Shown: positions 26,766-36,234, counted from the stretch's first letter. The stretch: DNA of 64,000 nucleotides from Paraburkholderia agricolaris (GCF_009455635.1 NZ_QPER01000002.1:62001-126000), one strand, 5' to 3'. The notes: a model not told the origin generated them from the sequence alone. Made by a program: numbers and translations.

Positions 26766-27365
26766 ATGACCGTAAAGAAAGCCATTTCACTGAATCGGCT
26801 ATTGCACGACATTCGCGCCTGTACGGTGTGCGCGCCGGTGCTGCCGCATGCGCCGCGGCCGATTGTCGTGGCATCGGCCGACTCGCGCATTCTGATCATC
26901 GGCCAGGCGCCGGGCGCGCGCGTGCATGCTTCCGGCATTCCATGGAGCGATGCGAGCGGTGCACGTTTGCGGAACTGGCTCGGGGTCTCCGACGAAACCT
27001 TCTACGATGCCTCGAAATTCGCCCTCGTGCCGATGGGGTTCTGCTTTCCAGGCAGAGGCGCGAGTGGCGATCTGCCGCCGCGGCCCGAATGCGCCGCGCA
27101 TTGGCATCAAACCTTGCTCGCCCAGTTGCACGAGGTGCGGCTCACGTTGCTGATCGGTCAATACGCGCAGCGCTTTGGTCTCAGTGACGCGTTCGGGCCG
27201 ACGCTCACCGACACGCTGCTGCGTTGGCGGGAATATGGTCCCAACCTGGTGCCGCTTCCGCACCCTTCGCCACGCAATATTGCCTGGTTCAAGCGCAATC
27301 CGTGGTTTGAGGCCGAGGTGTTGCCGACTTTGCAGACGCGCGTTGCCGCCGCGCTCAAAGCATGA
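26766..27365 (+). CDS. Uracil-DNA glycosylase superfamily protein
   Basis: 199 residues. The active-site region LIIGQAPGARVHASGIPWSD is the family-4/5-like motif 1, and the second motif is VPLPHPSPRNIAWFKRNPWF. An N-terminal CTVC pair is present (RACTVCAPVLPHAP), but a full four-cysteine Fe-S set like that of family 4 is not obvious. Bacterial proteins of this type are usually annotated simply as UDG family; excision of uracil or another damaged base is inferred, not shown. Monocistronic. Confidence 0.85.
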   Translation: MTVKKAISLNRLLHDIRACTVCAPVLPHAPRPIVVASADSRILIIGQAPGARVHASGIPWSDASGARLRNWLGVSDETFYDASKFALVPMGFCFPGRGASGDLPPRPECAAHWHQTLLAQLHEVRLTLLIGQYAQRFGLSDAFGPTLTDTLLRWREYGPNLVPLPHPSPRNIAWFKRNPWFEAEVLPTLQTRVAAALKA

Positions 27366-27534
27366 TTCGCTACACGCGGGCGAAATAAACGGAAACACAC
27401 AATTAAGCGCCCGGCGGAATAAAACGGCACACTGGCACGTTAGCTTGATACGGCGGCGCGACCGGACCTGTCCCGGCATGGCCGAATTTTCAAATAGCTT
27501 TCGCTGAGAACCCCATTTGCAGACGGAACGACCC

Positions 27535-28134
27535 ATGAATACCCACGCCGATGCCCTGACCGATTCGAACGGGACCTTGCAGTCGTCGCGCTATACCCGC
27601 ACGGCGATGGCGCTGCACTGGCTGATCGCGCTGCTGATGATCGGCAATGTCGTACTCGGTCTGACCGCTGAATCGTGGCCTGACGACTGGGTGCGTCCGG
27701 TGGTCGATACCCATAAGTCGATCGGTATCACGGTGCTCGGCCTCGCGCTGATGCGTATTTTGTGGCGCGTGTCGCACAAGCCGCCGCCGTTGCCGCGCGA
27801 GTTTCCGTCATGGGAGAAGATCGCCGCGCATGCGGCTCACTTCCTGCTGTACCTGCTGATGATTGCGTTGCCGCTGTCCGGTTGGCTGCACGATTCCGCG
27901 TGGAAAGATGCGGCCACGCATCCGATGCGGCTGTTCAACCTGTTCCCGTGGCCGCGCATCGGCTATGTGATGCACCTCGACCCGGCGCTCAAGGAGACCT
28001 TGCACGACCGCTTCGGCGCTTTGCATACGTGGCTCGGCTATGCGCTGTATGCGCTGCTGGCCATGCATATCGGCGGCGCGTTGAAGCATCAATGGATCGA
28101 TCGGAAGTCGGTTCTGAAGCGCATGGTGCCGTGA
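27535..28134 (+). CDS. Cytochrome b561 family protein
   Basis: 199 residues from the ATG at 27535. Four hydrophobic helices carry the conserved histidines: AMALHWLIALLMIGNV, VDTHKSIGITVLGL, HAAHFLLYLLMIAL and HTWLGYALYALLAMHIGG. This is the bacterial b561 (CybB) family of di-heme inner-membrane proteins that pass electrons from quinol, for example to superoxide or to a periplasmic partner. A partner is not obvious here. The gene ends 58 bases before the glycosyltransferase. Confidence 0.9.
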   Translation: MNTHADALTDSNGTLQSSRYTRTAMALHWLIALLMIGNVVLGLTAESWPDDWVRPVVDTHKSIGITVLGLALMRILWRVSHKPPPLPREFPSWEKIAAHAAHFLLYLLMIALPLSGWLHDSAWKDAATHPMRLFNLFPWPRIGYVMHLDPALKETLHDRFGALHTWLGYALYALLAMHIGGALKHQWIDRKSVLKRMVP

Positions 28135-28192
28135 GCGCTATCACGCTGTCTTTACTCTAACAACCGCATCAACGACGGACTCAGCAGTCATT

Positions 28193-29656
28193 TTGAAGAA
28201 AACTCTGGAACAGGCGCTTGCCCTTGCCTCCCCGCGCATTCTGCCGCGTCCCAAGACGCTGCTGAGTTCGCTGATTCATCTCAGCGTTGTTGTGTTGTGG
28301 CTGCTGCTGTTCGCGCGCGCATTCTTTCTGCAAGGTGTGGTGGCGTGGTCGACCGGGATTGCGTACGTGGTGTACGACACGTTGCTGCTCGCGTTCGTCA
28401 CGTGGAAAACATTGCCGCTGATGCGGCCTACGTTACCGCTCGAACCTGATGGACCTGATGTCGATCCGCACGCTCTGCCGAACATGGGCGTGATCGTCGC
28501 GTCGCACAACGAGGCGACGGTGTTGCCGGTGACGCTCGCGGCGTTGCTGCGCCAGACACACGGACCGGCGCAAATCGTGATTGCCGACGACGGCTCCACC
28601 GATGCGACACACGCGCTGCTCACCGAGCGCTTCGGCCTGGTCGCCGCACCCGAGGGCGTGCTGAGCGCGCCAAGTACGCTTTACTCCAATCTGTACTGGC
28701 TGCGCGTGCCGCACGGCGGCAAAGCGCGTGCGCTGAACGCCGCCATCATGGTCATGACTACCGACACCGTCATGACCGTCGACGCCGACACGCTGCTCGA
28801 GGACGACGCGACCTACGCGATGCGTGCCGCTTTCGCGAGCGAGCCGAAGCTGGTCGCGGCGGCCGGCATTCTGGTGCCGGTGTGCGGCAAATCGGTGTCG
28901 GGCCGTGTGTTCCAGTGGTTTCAGACCTACGAGTACATGCGCAACTTCATCGCCCGTTTTGCGTGGATGCGCGCAGACAGTCTGCTGCTGATCTCTGGCG
29001 CCTTCGCGTCGTTCAAGCGCGACGCGCTGGTCGACGTGGGCGGCTTCGATCCGCAGTGTCTGGTCGAAGACTATGAACTGATTCATCGGCTGCGCCGCTA
29101 TTCGGTCGACCATGGTCTCGGCTGGGACGTGCGTGTGGTCGGCGACGCCCGCGCGCGTACCGACGCGCCGGATAACCTCGGCAGTTTTCTGCGGCAACGG
29201 CGCCGCTGGTTCGCGGGCTTCCTGCAAACGCAATACTGGAACCGCGATATGACCGGCAACCCGCGCTACGGCACGATGGGCATGCTGATGCTGCCGGTCA
29301 AGGCCATCGATACGATGCAGCCGATCTACGGTCTGAGCGCCTTCGCGCTGTTGCTCGGCTTTCTGTTCGGCGGGCATGGCGCGATCGTCGTGTCGATTTT
29401 CAGCGTGATCGGCCTCAAAACGGCGATCGATCTTGCGTTCTATCTCTGGTGTATCCATCTATACCGCCGCTGGACCGGACTGCGCACCGGCTCCAGTTTG
29501 CGGATGGCGGTCCTCGCGGCGATCGCCGAGCCGTTCACGTTTCAACTGGTGCGGCACGTCGGCGCACTGCTCGGCTGGCTCCATTTCCTGCGTGGTGGCC
29601 GCTCATGGGGCGTGCAACGCCGCTCCGGGCTCGTCACGCACGACGAAAGTCACTAG
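28193..29656 (+). CDS. Membrane-bound family 2 glycosyltransferase
   Basis: 487 residues starting with TTG at 28193; no closer ATG fits. Two hydrophobic segments at ~27-70, then a GT-A domain: VIVASHNEATVLPVTLAALL, IADDGSTDATHAL, DADTLLEDDA (the DxD site) and the processive-type LVEDYELIHRLRR and QRRRWFAGFLQ (ED and Q/RRW motifs). Three to four membrane helices follow. This layout is that of cellulose-, poly-GlcNAc- and hyaluronan-like synthases, so a processive beta-glycan synthase is possible. The missing PgaC or Bcs partners make the product uncertain. Confidence 0.87.
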   Translation: MKKTLEQALALASPRILPRPKTLLSSLIHLSVVVLWLLLFARAFFLQGVVAWSTGIAYVVYDTLLLAFVTWKTLPLMRPTLPLEPDGPDVDPHALPNMGVIVASHNEATVLPVTLAALLRQTHGPAQIVIADDGSTDATHALLTERFGLVAAPEGVLSAPSTLYSNLYWLRVPHGGKARALNAAIMVMTTDTVMTVDADTLLEDDATYAMRAAFASEPKLVAAAGILVPVCGKSVSGRVFQWFQTYEYMRNFIARFAWMRADSLLLISGAFASFKRDALVDVGGFDPQCLVEDYELIHRLRRYSVDHGLGWDVRVVGDARARTDAPDNLGSFLRQRRRWFAGFLQTQYWNRDMTGNPRYGTMGMLMLPVKAIDTMQPIYGLSAFALLLGFLFGGHGAIVVSIFSVIGLKTAIDLAFYLWCIHLYRRWTGLRTGSSLRMAVLAAIAEPFTFQLVRHVGALLGWLHFLRGGRSWGVQRRSGLVTHDESH

Positions 29657-29860
29657 CCAATCGTCTTCAATCGTCTTATCTGACACGGCCACAGCGGCAA
29701 ACCGGCACGCTTGCGGCCATGGTCCGCCGGGTGGGGGCAGGGCGTGCCGTGTCTGCTATGGAACCATGGGGCTTCGGGTTCTAGTAGACTGTGCAACGAT
29801 ACCGGCCTGCGAATTGCAGGGCGGCGACCTTCCATCCGCTCGTGCACGGAGGCCCCACAC

Positions 29861-31099
29861 ATGCATGCTGTTCCCCCGCTCGAACAAGACATCGTCGATG
29901 CGCCGGTCGATGCGTCGGTTGCTCAGGCAGCCACGCAAACCCAAGCCCCAGCAACCGGGAATGCAGGCGCGCCCAATCAGGCCGCCCCCGATGCCCCGGT
30001 GCGCGATCTGCGCCGTGTCGGTATTCACCCGGACTACTGGTATCCGCTCGCATGGTCGCATGAAGTGAAGCGGGGCAAGACGCATGGTGTGACGTTCGCG
30101 GGCGAGCCGATCGTGCTGGCGCGTACGGAGTCCGGCAAGGTGTTCGCGCTCGAAGATCGTTGCGCGCATCGTCAGGTGCCGTTGCATCAGGGGGTGGTGG
30201 ACGGTGAATCGATCCGTTGCGGCTATCACGGCTGGACTTACGACTGCTCGGGTAAATGTATCGACGTGCCGTATCTCGGCCGGGAACGTTTGCCGAATGG
30301 CGTGCGTTCCTATCCGTGCCGCGAGATCGAGGGCCTGATTTTCGTCTTTCCCGGCAACGCCGAACTGGCCGACGAGCGGCCGTTACCGGCGTTCGGCTCC
30401 GTGTCCGACAAGAAGTACAAGACGCGCCGTTTCGGCCGTCCGGTGAATTGCCACTACTCGTTCATGCACGAGAACCTGATGGATATGAACCATCAGTTCC
30501 TGCATCGCCGGCAGATGGGGCAGATGCGCGCGCGTTCGTTGGGCCGGCGGCGCGGCGAAGGCTGGGTTGAAGTCGATTACACGTTTGCGCGCATGGCCGG
30601 CCAGCAGCCGATCGGCGAAGCGATCGTGTTCGGCCAGAGCCGCAAGGCGGGCGGTGACAACGACAAGGACGTCATGACGATCCGCACCGAGTATCCGTAT
30701 CAGACGCTGCAGATCCGCACGTCCGAACAGACACTGGTGATGGACTTGTGGATTGTCTACGTGCCGCTCGATCGCGAACAGCGCACGAACCGCACCTTCG
30801 GCCTGCTGTCGATTCGCAAACCGGGAATTCCCGGCGTGCTCAATCTCGCGTGGCCGTTGCTCGTGTGGTTCACCGAACGCATTTTCAAGGAAGACCGCGA
30901 GATCGTCGAAGCCGAGCAGCGCGCGCACGATACGCAGGGCGCGGACTGGAATCACGAGGTGTTTCCGGTCATCAACGAACTACGCGCGTTGCTGCGTGAG
31001 AGCGGCGCGCCCGATCAGGTGGTGGGCGCGGGCACGGGCGATGCCCAGGTGATCCGTTTCTGGGATTCGCGCCACGGCAACCCATTGTCGAATACCTGA
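29861..31099 (+). CDS. Rieske non-heme iron oxygenase, alpha-subunit type
   Basis: 412 residues from the ATG at 29861 (GGAGG eight bases upstream). The Rieske cluster ligands are Cys101, His103, Cys120 and His123 (CAHRQVPLH; RCGYHGWTYDCSG). The mononuclear iron site is in HENLMDMNHQFLHRRQ with His211 and His215. Members of this branch (VanA-like and related single-component oxygenases) demethylate or hydroxylate aromatic or other substrates using a separate reductase, which is not in the window. The last ~100 residues (NRTFGLLSIRKPGIPGVLNL) suggest a hydrophobic patch. Substrate unknown. Confidence 0.9.
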   Translation: MHAVPPLEQDIVDAPVDASVAQAATQTQAPATGNAGAPNQAAPDAPVRDLRRVGIHPDYWYPLAWSHEVKRGKTHGVTFAGEPIVLARTESGKVFALEDRCAHRQVPLHQGVVDGESIRCGYHGWTYDCSGKCIDVPYLGRERLPNGVRSYPCREIEGLIFVFPGNAELADERPLPAFGSVSDKKYKTRRFGRPVNCHYSFMHENLMDMNHQFLHRRQMGQMRARSLGRRRGEGWVEVDYTFARMAGQQPIGEAIVFGQSRKAGGDNDKDVMTIRTEYPYQTLQIRTSEQTLVMDLWIVYVPLDREQRTNRTFGLLSIRKPGIPGVLNLAWPLLVWFTERIFKEDREIVEAEQRAHDTQGADWNHEVFPVINELRALLRESGAPDQVVGAGTGDAQVIRFWDSRHGNPLSNT

Positions 31100-31260
31100 T
31101 ATTCGAGTTTTTTGGCGCTACAGCGGACCGTACAATCGTCGGCGACGATGAGCGGTACGCCGGCGGCGCCGGCTATAACAAGACGCATAACACGCATAAA
31201 GTGCGGGCTCATCGATCGGGAAAGCCAAAATCATAATGATTCGCTTGAGGGGTCTAGTCG

Positions 31261-32250
31261 ATGAGTACCGAACTGCATGCAGTGATGCCGGTTGTCGTGT
31301 TGCTGGTGGGTCTCGCCGTCATGGCGGCGGCGCTGGTGAAGGGCGGTCCCAAGCAGCCGCCGCCGCTCGCGTCGATCAACGAACCCTTCAAGTCGGTCGA
31401 TACTTCCGATCTGCCTCCCGTTGAACGCTATACCGCACGCGATAACGCGTCGCTCGCCTACCGGCGCTATGCGGGTGCGATAACGCCCGCGAGCGGCAGT
31501 GTGGTGCTGATTCACGGCTCGTCGGCAAGTGGCGAAAGCCTGCATACCCTGGCGAAGGCGCTCGCCGCGGCCGGTTACGACGTCTATGTGCCCGATATGC
31601 GTGGGCACGGCGAATCCGGTAAGAAAGGCACCATCGCGTATATCGGCCAGCTCGAAGACGATCTGAGCGATTTTATCGACGCGCTTCAGCCGGCCGGTCC
31701 GCGCACGCTGGTGGGTTTTTCTTCGGGCGGCGGTTTTGCGCTGCGGTTTGCGGGCGATGCACGGCAAATGGCATTCGACCGCTATGTGCTGCTTGCGCCG
31801 TTCCTTCATCAAGACGCGCTGACCACGCCGGCTTCCGCCGGCGGCTGGGCGAATATCGGGTTGCCGCGCGTGATCGTGCTGGTGATGCTCAACAAACTGC
31901 GCATCACGCTCTTCAACTATCTGCCGACCGTCGCTTTTGCGTTGTCGCCCGAGGCGGCGACCAGGCTCACGCCGCAATACTCGTACAACCTGATGCAGAA
32001 CTTTCGTCCGCATGAGGATTACCGCGCGAATATTCGGGCGACGCGGCAGCCGATCGAAGTGCTGGCCGGCGCGAATGACGAGGTATTTCACGCCGAGGCA
32101 TTTGCCGGGGTTTTTGCGGAAGCGGGGCGGGCAGTGCCAGTCACGATCGTGCCCGGCGTGACGCATATCGCGTTGACACTCGACGCCACGGCCGTTGCCG
32201 CCATTGTGAACACGGTGGCTGAGCGTGCCGGCGAGGCGGCGTTCTCGTAG
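31261..32250 (+). CDS. Membrane-anchored alpha/beta hydrolase
   Basis: 329 residues. An N-terminal hydrophobic helix (~8-26) probably anchors or exports it. The hydrolase core shows the oxyanion HG pair (VVLIHGSSASGES), RGHGESG, the nucleophile elbow GFSSGG (Ser), an acid in AGANDEVFHAE and the His in PGVTHIALTL, so the triad is complete. Serine lysophospholipase or esterase is the usual annotation. Substrate unknown. ATG at 31261 with GAGGGGTC upstream. Confidence 0.88.
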   Translation: MSTELHAVMPVVVLLVGLAVMAAALVKGGPKQPPPLASINEPFKSVDTSDLPPVERYTARDNASLAYRRYAGAITPASGSVVLIHGSSASGESLHTLAKALAAAGYDVYVPDMRGHGESGKKGTIAYIGQLEDDLSDFIDALQPAGPRTLVGFSSGGGFALRFAGDARQMAFDRYVLLAPFLHQDALTTPASAGGWANIGLPRVIVLVMLNKLRITLFNYLPTVAFALSPEAATRLTPQYSYNLMQNFRPHEDYRANIRATRQPIEVLAGANDEVFHAEAFAGVFAEAGRAVPVTIVPGVTHIALTLDATAVAAIVNTVAERAGEAAFS

Positions 32251-32418
32251 GCTGGCTTTCCACTCGCTGGGGAATTAATCCATCTCCAGCCGGTGGGGAA
32301 TTCGGGCCGTTCGAGCGGCGATAATGGCATCTGACACATACGGGTTTGCGCCAATCGAGATGCGCGGGCCGTCGACCCGTGTACCATTTCGCTTTTTCCG
32401 ACCTTGAAGAATAGCTCC

Positions 32419-32535
32419 GTGACTACGCAACAAATCCCCACCGCATCCCGCAAGTCCCTCACCCTGCTGCAATTGCTGGGCATCATCGGCGCCGCCGGAC
32501 TGATCGCAGCGATCGTGCTGAACCAGTTCGTCTGA
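32419..32535 (+). CDS. Very small membrane protein (38 residues)
   Basis: A GTG-started frame of 39 codons: a short Thr/Gln-rich head, a basic stretch (ASRKSLTLLQ) and one clean transmembrane helix (LLGIIGAAGLIAAIVLNQF). An in-frame TTG at 32404 is an alternative start. The gene fills the gap between the hydrolase and the rubredoxin gene. The basic-head-plus-helix design is strongly protein-like, but no family is known to me and no strong ribosome-binding site is visible. Confidence 0.5.
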   Translation: MTTQQIPTASRKSLTLLQLLGIIGAAGLIAAIVLNQFV

Positions 32536-32622
32536 CCCCATCTCCCGCTATAAAGCGCTCGCTTCAAGCATCCGACCCTAAGCCGGCGCTCGCCGTCGGC
32601 TTCATCGATATCCCGATTTGCC

Positions 32623-33036
32623 ATGTACAAGAAGGGCGTAGCGGTAGAAATCCAGTTTTCCCCCGAACGGCTCAACGACGGCGCCGGCGATCCGTACTGG
32701 ATCGATTTGACGCAGGCCGAAGCGCAACGGCTATTGGAAAGCTTGCAGACCCGCCTTGCTGAAAGCAGCGCGGGAACGGCCGCGCCGTTGGTGGTAAGCC
32801 TCGATGCAACGCCGGCGTCGCCAGCGTCTGCTGAGACGGCTTCGCCAGCAAGCGCGATGTCCGCGGACGACTTCAAACAATGGGTCTGCGTGATCTGCGG
32901 CTGGATCTACGACGAAGCCGCCGGTTTGCCGGAAGAAGGTATCGCGCCGGGCACCCGCTGGGCAGATGTCCCGGCCGACTGGCGCTGCCCGCTGTGCGAC
33001 GTGGGCAAGGAAGATTTCGCGCTGGTCGAGTTTTAA
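32623..33036 (+). CDS. Rubredoxin with an extra N-terminal domain
   Basis: 137 residues. The C-terminal ~55 residues are a complete rubredoxin with its Fe(Cys)4 ligands in WVCVICGWIYDE and WRCPLCDVGKEDF. Residues 1-50 are an unrelated charged region (VEIQFSPERLND; WIDLTQAEAQRLLESLQTRL), joined by an Ala/Ser/Pro linker. Rubredoxins carry single electrons, for example to alkane hydroxylases or peroxide reductases. The head domain may tie it to a partner. The convergent SDR gene ends three bases away. Confidence 0.9.
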   Translation: MYKKGVAVEIQFSPERLNDGAGDPYWIDLTQAEAQRLLESLQTRLAESSAGTAAPLVVSLDATPASPASAETASPASAMSADDFKQWVCVICGWIYDEAAGLPEEGIAPGTRWADVPADWRCPLCDVGKEDFALVEF

Positions 33037-33038
33037 GC

Positions 33039-33893
33039 TTAATCCGTCCCTTGCGGAAAGTCCGCGCCGAGCGTTGTGGCTTCCCAGGCATCGAAGTCGC
33101 CGCGCATGAAGTCCAGCTTCTTGCGTGCCAGTTCGAGCGCAACCTTGCCGAGCAGCAAACGCAGCGGCGGCGTGTCCGATAGCGCGGCGTCGATGATCGC
33201 CTGAGCCGCGCGCACAGGATCGCCCGCCTGTTTGCCGCTGCGCGCCTCGGTCTGCTTGCGGCGCTCGCCGGCTGTGGCGGCGTAGTCGTCGATCAACGTT
33301 GCCGATTGCTTGATCGACGGACCAGCCCAGTTCGTGCGGAACGGGCCGGGTTCGACGATCAGTACGTCGATGCCGAGCGGCTTCACCTCGGCGGCAAGCG
33401 ATTCGGACAAACCTTCTACCGCGTATTTGGTGGCGTGGTAATAACCGGTCGCGGCAAAACTCGCGAGGCCGCCAATCGACGATACATTCACGATCAAGCC
33501 ACTGTGCTGCTCACGCATGATCGGCAGGACCGCCTTCGTGATATCGACGAGACCGAACACATTGGTTTCGAACATTGCGCGAACTTCGTCGTCCTCGCCT
33601 TCTTCGATCGCGGCCAGATAGCCGTAACCCGCGTTATTGACGAGCGCGTCGATACGGCCGAAACGCTGTTTAGCCTGCGTGACCACGTCGGTGATCTGCG
33701 TGCGGTTCGTTACGTCGAGCGGCAGCACCAGCGCGCGGTCGCCGTGCCCTTCGGCGATATCTTTCACTTTTGACGGGTCGCGTGCGGTGACGACCGCGCG
33801 CCAGCCACGCTCCAGCACCAACTTCGCCAATTCGCGGCCGAAGCCGGTGGAACAGCCTGTAATTAGCCAGACGGGATCGTCTCGATTCATCAT
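33039..33893 (-). CDS. Short-chain dehydrogenase/reductase
   Basis: 284 residues of the classical SDR fold: cofactor motif TGCSTGFGRELAK (TGxxxGxG), NNAGYG, catalytic Ser in NVSSIGG, and YYHATKYAVEGLSESLA with the YxxxK pair. The R at RDPSK after the second strand favours NADP(H). Substrate not determinable. The gene lies 58 bases from the end of lysR and is on the same strand; cotranscription is possible. Confidence 0.92.
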   Translation of the reverse strand: MMNRDDPVWLITGCSTGFGRELAKLVLERGWRAVVTARDPSKVKDIAEGHGDRALVLPLDVTNRTQITDVVTQAKQRFGRIDALVNNAGYGYLAAIEEGEDDEVRAMFETNVFGLVDITKAVLPIMREQHSGLIVNVSSIGGLASFAATGYYHATKYAVEGLSESLAAEVKPLGIDVLIVEPGPFRTNWAGPSIKQSATLIDDYAATAGERRKQTEARSGKQAGDPVRAAQAIIDAALSDTPPLRLLLGKVALELARKKLDFMRGDFDAWEATTLGADFPQGTD

Positions 33894-33950
33894 TTGGGAA
33901 ACTCCGGTTGATGGGCCAACGTGGCGCGGATGGATCGTCGAGCAGCGCCG

Positions 33951-34880
33951 TTAACACTTCTTACGTCGTGAGTGGGTTTTTAATTGTAGCCGCAGCGCCG
34001 CGGCCTCGCTTTGCAGCGCTTCAACGAACGCGCCCGCGAGCGGATGGCTTGGACGATGCTCCGGATGAACCACGCTCACGCGAAACGGCAGCGAAATGGC
34101 AAGCGGCCGGATATGCAGATTGCGCCCCGCGAAATCGAGCGCGGTAAGCGGATTGACAATGGCCACGCCGAGCCCCTGCCGCACGAAACTGCACACGGAG
34201 ACGGCGGTGGGCGTCTCGATCATCTGGCGGCGTGCGATGCCCGCTTGTGCGAAGGCTTCGTCGATCTGAAGCCGGTACGGATCGTTCGACGACAGGCTGA
34301 TGAATCGCTGATTCGCCAAATCCTGCAACTCGATTATGCGCTTGGCGAGCAAAGGATGCGCATCGGGCAGCACGCAGACTTCGTCCACTTCGAGCAATGG
34401 CGTCAGGCGGGTTCCGGCGGGCGGCGCGCCGTGTTCGGTCAAGCCGAGGTCATAACGCTGCGCGGTCAGCCATTCTTCGAGCAACGGCGATTCCTGCGTC
34501 GCGATCGAGAGGCTGACGCCGGGCTGTGCGCCGTGGAAACGTTTCGACGCACCAGGCAGAATCGAATGCGAAAACGCGGGCAACGCGATGATGGAAAGCT
34601 GGCCGCCTTGAAATTCGCGCAGGCTTGCGGCTGTGGATGCCACCCGTTCGAGTCCGATATATGCGCGCTTGATTTCGTCGAACAGCGTCAATGCGGACAG
34701 GGTTGGACGCAGCCGCCCATGCACGCGTTCGAACAGGGCAAAGCCGATGCTTTGCTCCATGCGTGCAAGTTCGCGGCTTACCGTGGGCTGCGAGGTGAAG
34801 AGCATGTCGGCCGCTTTGGTGACGCTGCCTGCCGTCATCAATGCGCGGAAGACTTCGATGTGCCGATGGGTGAGCGCCAT
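33951..34880 (-). CDS. lysR: LysR, activator of lysA
   Basis: 309 residues from the ATG at 34880; the open frame upstream overlaps the control region. The N-terminal winged helix (MALTHRHIEVFRALMTAG; TSQPTVSRELARMEQSIGF) and the body (LREFQGGQLSIIALPAFSHS; QESPLLEEWLTAQRYDLGLT) match E. coli LysR, the founding member of the family, much more closely than generic relatives. It is divergent from lysA with 85 bases between start codons, exactly the E. coli arrangement. LysR activates lysA when diaminopimelate is present. The shared spacer should hold the operator. Confidence 0.88.
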   Translation of the reverse strand: MALTHRHIEVFRALMTAGSVTKAADMLFTSQPTVSRELARMEQSIGFALFERVHGRLRPTLSALTLFDEIKRAYIGLERVASTAASLREFQGGQLSIIALPAFSHSILPGASKRFHGAQPGVSLSIATQESPLLEEWLTAQRYDLGLTEHGAPPAGTRLTPLLEVDEVCVLPDAHPLLAKRIIELQDLANQRFISLSSNDPYRLQIDEAFAQAGIARRQMIETPTAVSVCSFVRQGLGVAIVNPLTALDFAGRNLHIRPLAISLPFRVSVVHPEHRPSHPLAGAFVEALQSEAAALRLQLKTHSRRKKC

Positions 34881-34965
34881 GATGTCTATATCAGAAATGA
34901 ATGGGTTGGCGAATAATGGGTATTTTACTGAATGGCCAGTTCTTAGCATCATGTTGGTCACAACC

Positions 34966-36234
34966 ATGCTTTCAGATCAAGAGCCGAGCACCGTGACTAC
35001 TTTCAATCCACAACAGCTTGTCGAACTCGCGCATCAGTACGGCACCCCTCTTTGGGTCTACAACGCTGACGTGATCCGCCAACGTATCGCTGAATTGCGC
35101 CGCTTCGACGTGATCCGCTATGCGCAGAAGGCGTGTTCGAATGTGCACATCCTGAAGCTGATGCGAGACGAAGGGGCGATGGTCGATGCGGTGTCGCTGG
35201 GCGAAATCACTCGCAGTCTTGCGGCGGGGTTTACGCCGGATGGCGATCCCGAGGGCGTGGTGCTGACCGCGGATCTCGTCGATCACGCGACGCTGGCTGC
35301 GGTGATCGAACATCGCATCACGGTCAACACCGGATCGCTCGATATGCTTGAACGGGTGGGACAGCATGCACCTGAAGGGCACCGGGTGTGGCTGCGAATC
35401 AATCCGGGCTTCGGTCACGGCCACAGCAACAAGACCAACACAGGCGGTGAACATAGCAAGCATGGCATCTGGCTCGACGACGTGCCGCTGGCGATAGCGA
35501 TGGTGCGGCGCTACGGCCTGAAGCTGGTCGGGCTGCACATGCATATCGGCTCGGGCGTCGACTACACGCATCTAGCGCGTGTGTGCGACGCGATGGTCGA
35601 AGCGGTGCGGAGTCTGGGGCACGATATCGAAGCGATTTCGGCAGGCGGCGGGTTGTCGGTGCCGTATAGCGCAGGCGAGCCGCGGATTGACGCCGAGCAC
35701 TATTTTCGTCTTTGGGACGATGCGCGCAAGCAGATCGAAGCACACCTCGGGCATCACGTGAGACTGGAGATCGAACCGGGGCGCTTTCTTGTCGCGGAAG
35801 CGGGTGTGCTGGTTGCCGAGGTGCACGCGCTAAATCGCCGGCCGAACCGGCAGTTCGTCCTGGTCGATGCGGGCTTTAACGACCTGGTGAGGCCATCGTT
35901 CTACGGCAGTCGTCATGAGATGACGGTGGTAAAAGGCAATGGCATGCGGAGTGAAGCGACTGTTGGCGCCTTCACGGTGGCCGGACCGTTGTGCGAAGCG
36001 GGCGATGTGTTTACGCAGGAGGCGGGTGGGGTGGTGACGAACCGCGCTATGCCGACGCCGGAAGTGGGAGACCTCATTGTGTTTCACGATGCAGGCGCAT
36101 ACGGTGCGTCGATGTCATCGAACTACAACAGCCGGCCGCTGGCGCCTGAAGTATTGCTGGAGAATGGCACGCCGCGTTTGATTCGGCGCAGGCAGAGCAT
36201 GCAGGAACTGATTGCGCTCGAAACGCTGGGCTAA
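34966..36234 (+). CDS. lysA: Diaminopimelate decarboxylase
   Basis: 422 residues from the ATG at 34966, a start that aligns with that of E. coli LysA; a GTG at 34993 is an alternative. PLP lysine in RYAQKACSNVHIL, substrate and PLP loops in NPGFGHGHSNKTNTGGEHSK and HMHIGSGVDY, EPGRFLVAEAG, and GPLCEAGDVF. Catalyses meso-diaminopimelate to L-lysine plus CO2, the last step of lysine synthesis. The match to the enterobacterial enzyme is unusually close. Burkholderiaceae normally keep another lysA elsewhere, so this may be a second, regulated copy. Confidence 0.93.
   Translation: MLSDQEPSTVTTFNPQQLVELAHQYGTPLWVYNADVIRQRIAELRRFDVIRYAQKACSNVHILKLMRDEGAMVDAVSLGEITRSLAAGFTPDGDPEGVVLTADLVDHATLAAVIEHRITVNTGSLDMLERVGQHAPEGHRVWLRINPGFGHGHSNKTNTGGEHSKHGIWLDDVPLAIAMVRRYGLKLVGLHMHIGSGVDYTHLARVCDAMVEAVRSLGHDIEAISAGGGLSVPYSAGEPRIDAEHYFRLWDDARKQIEAHLGHHVRLEIEPGRFLVAEAGVLVAEVHALNRRPNRQFVLVDAGFNDLVRPSFYGSRHEMTVVKGNGMRSEATVGAFTVAGPLCEAGDVFTQEAGGVVTNRAMPTPEVGDLIVFHDAGAYGASMSSNYNSRPLAPEVLLENGTPRLIRRRQSMQELIALETLG

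Noticed and set aside
34881..34965. Lysine riboswitch before lysA
   Set aside because: The spacer between the divergent starts is only 85 bases, too short for the ~180-base lysine riboswitch; control by LysR explains the layout.
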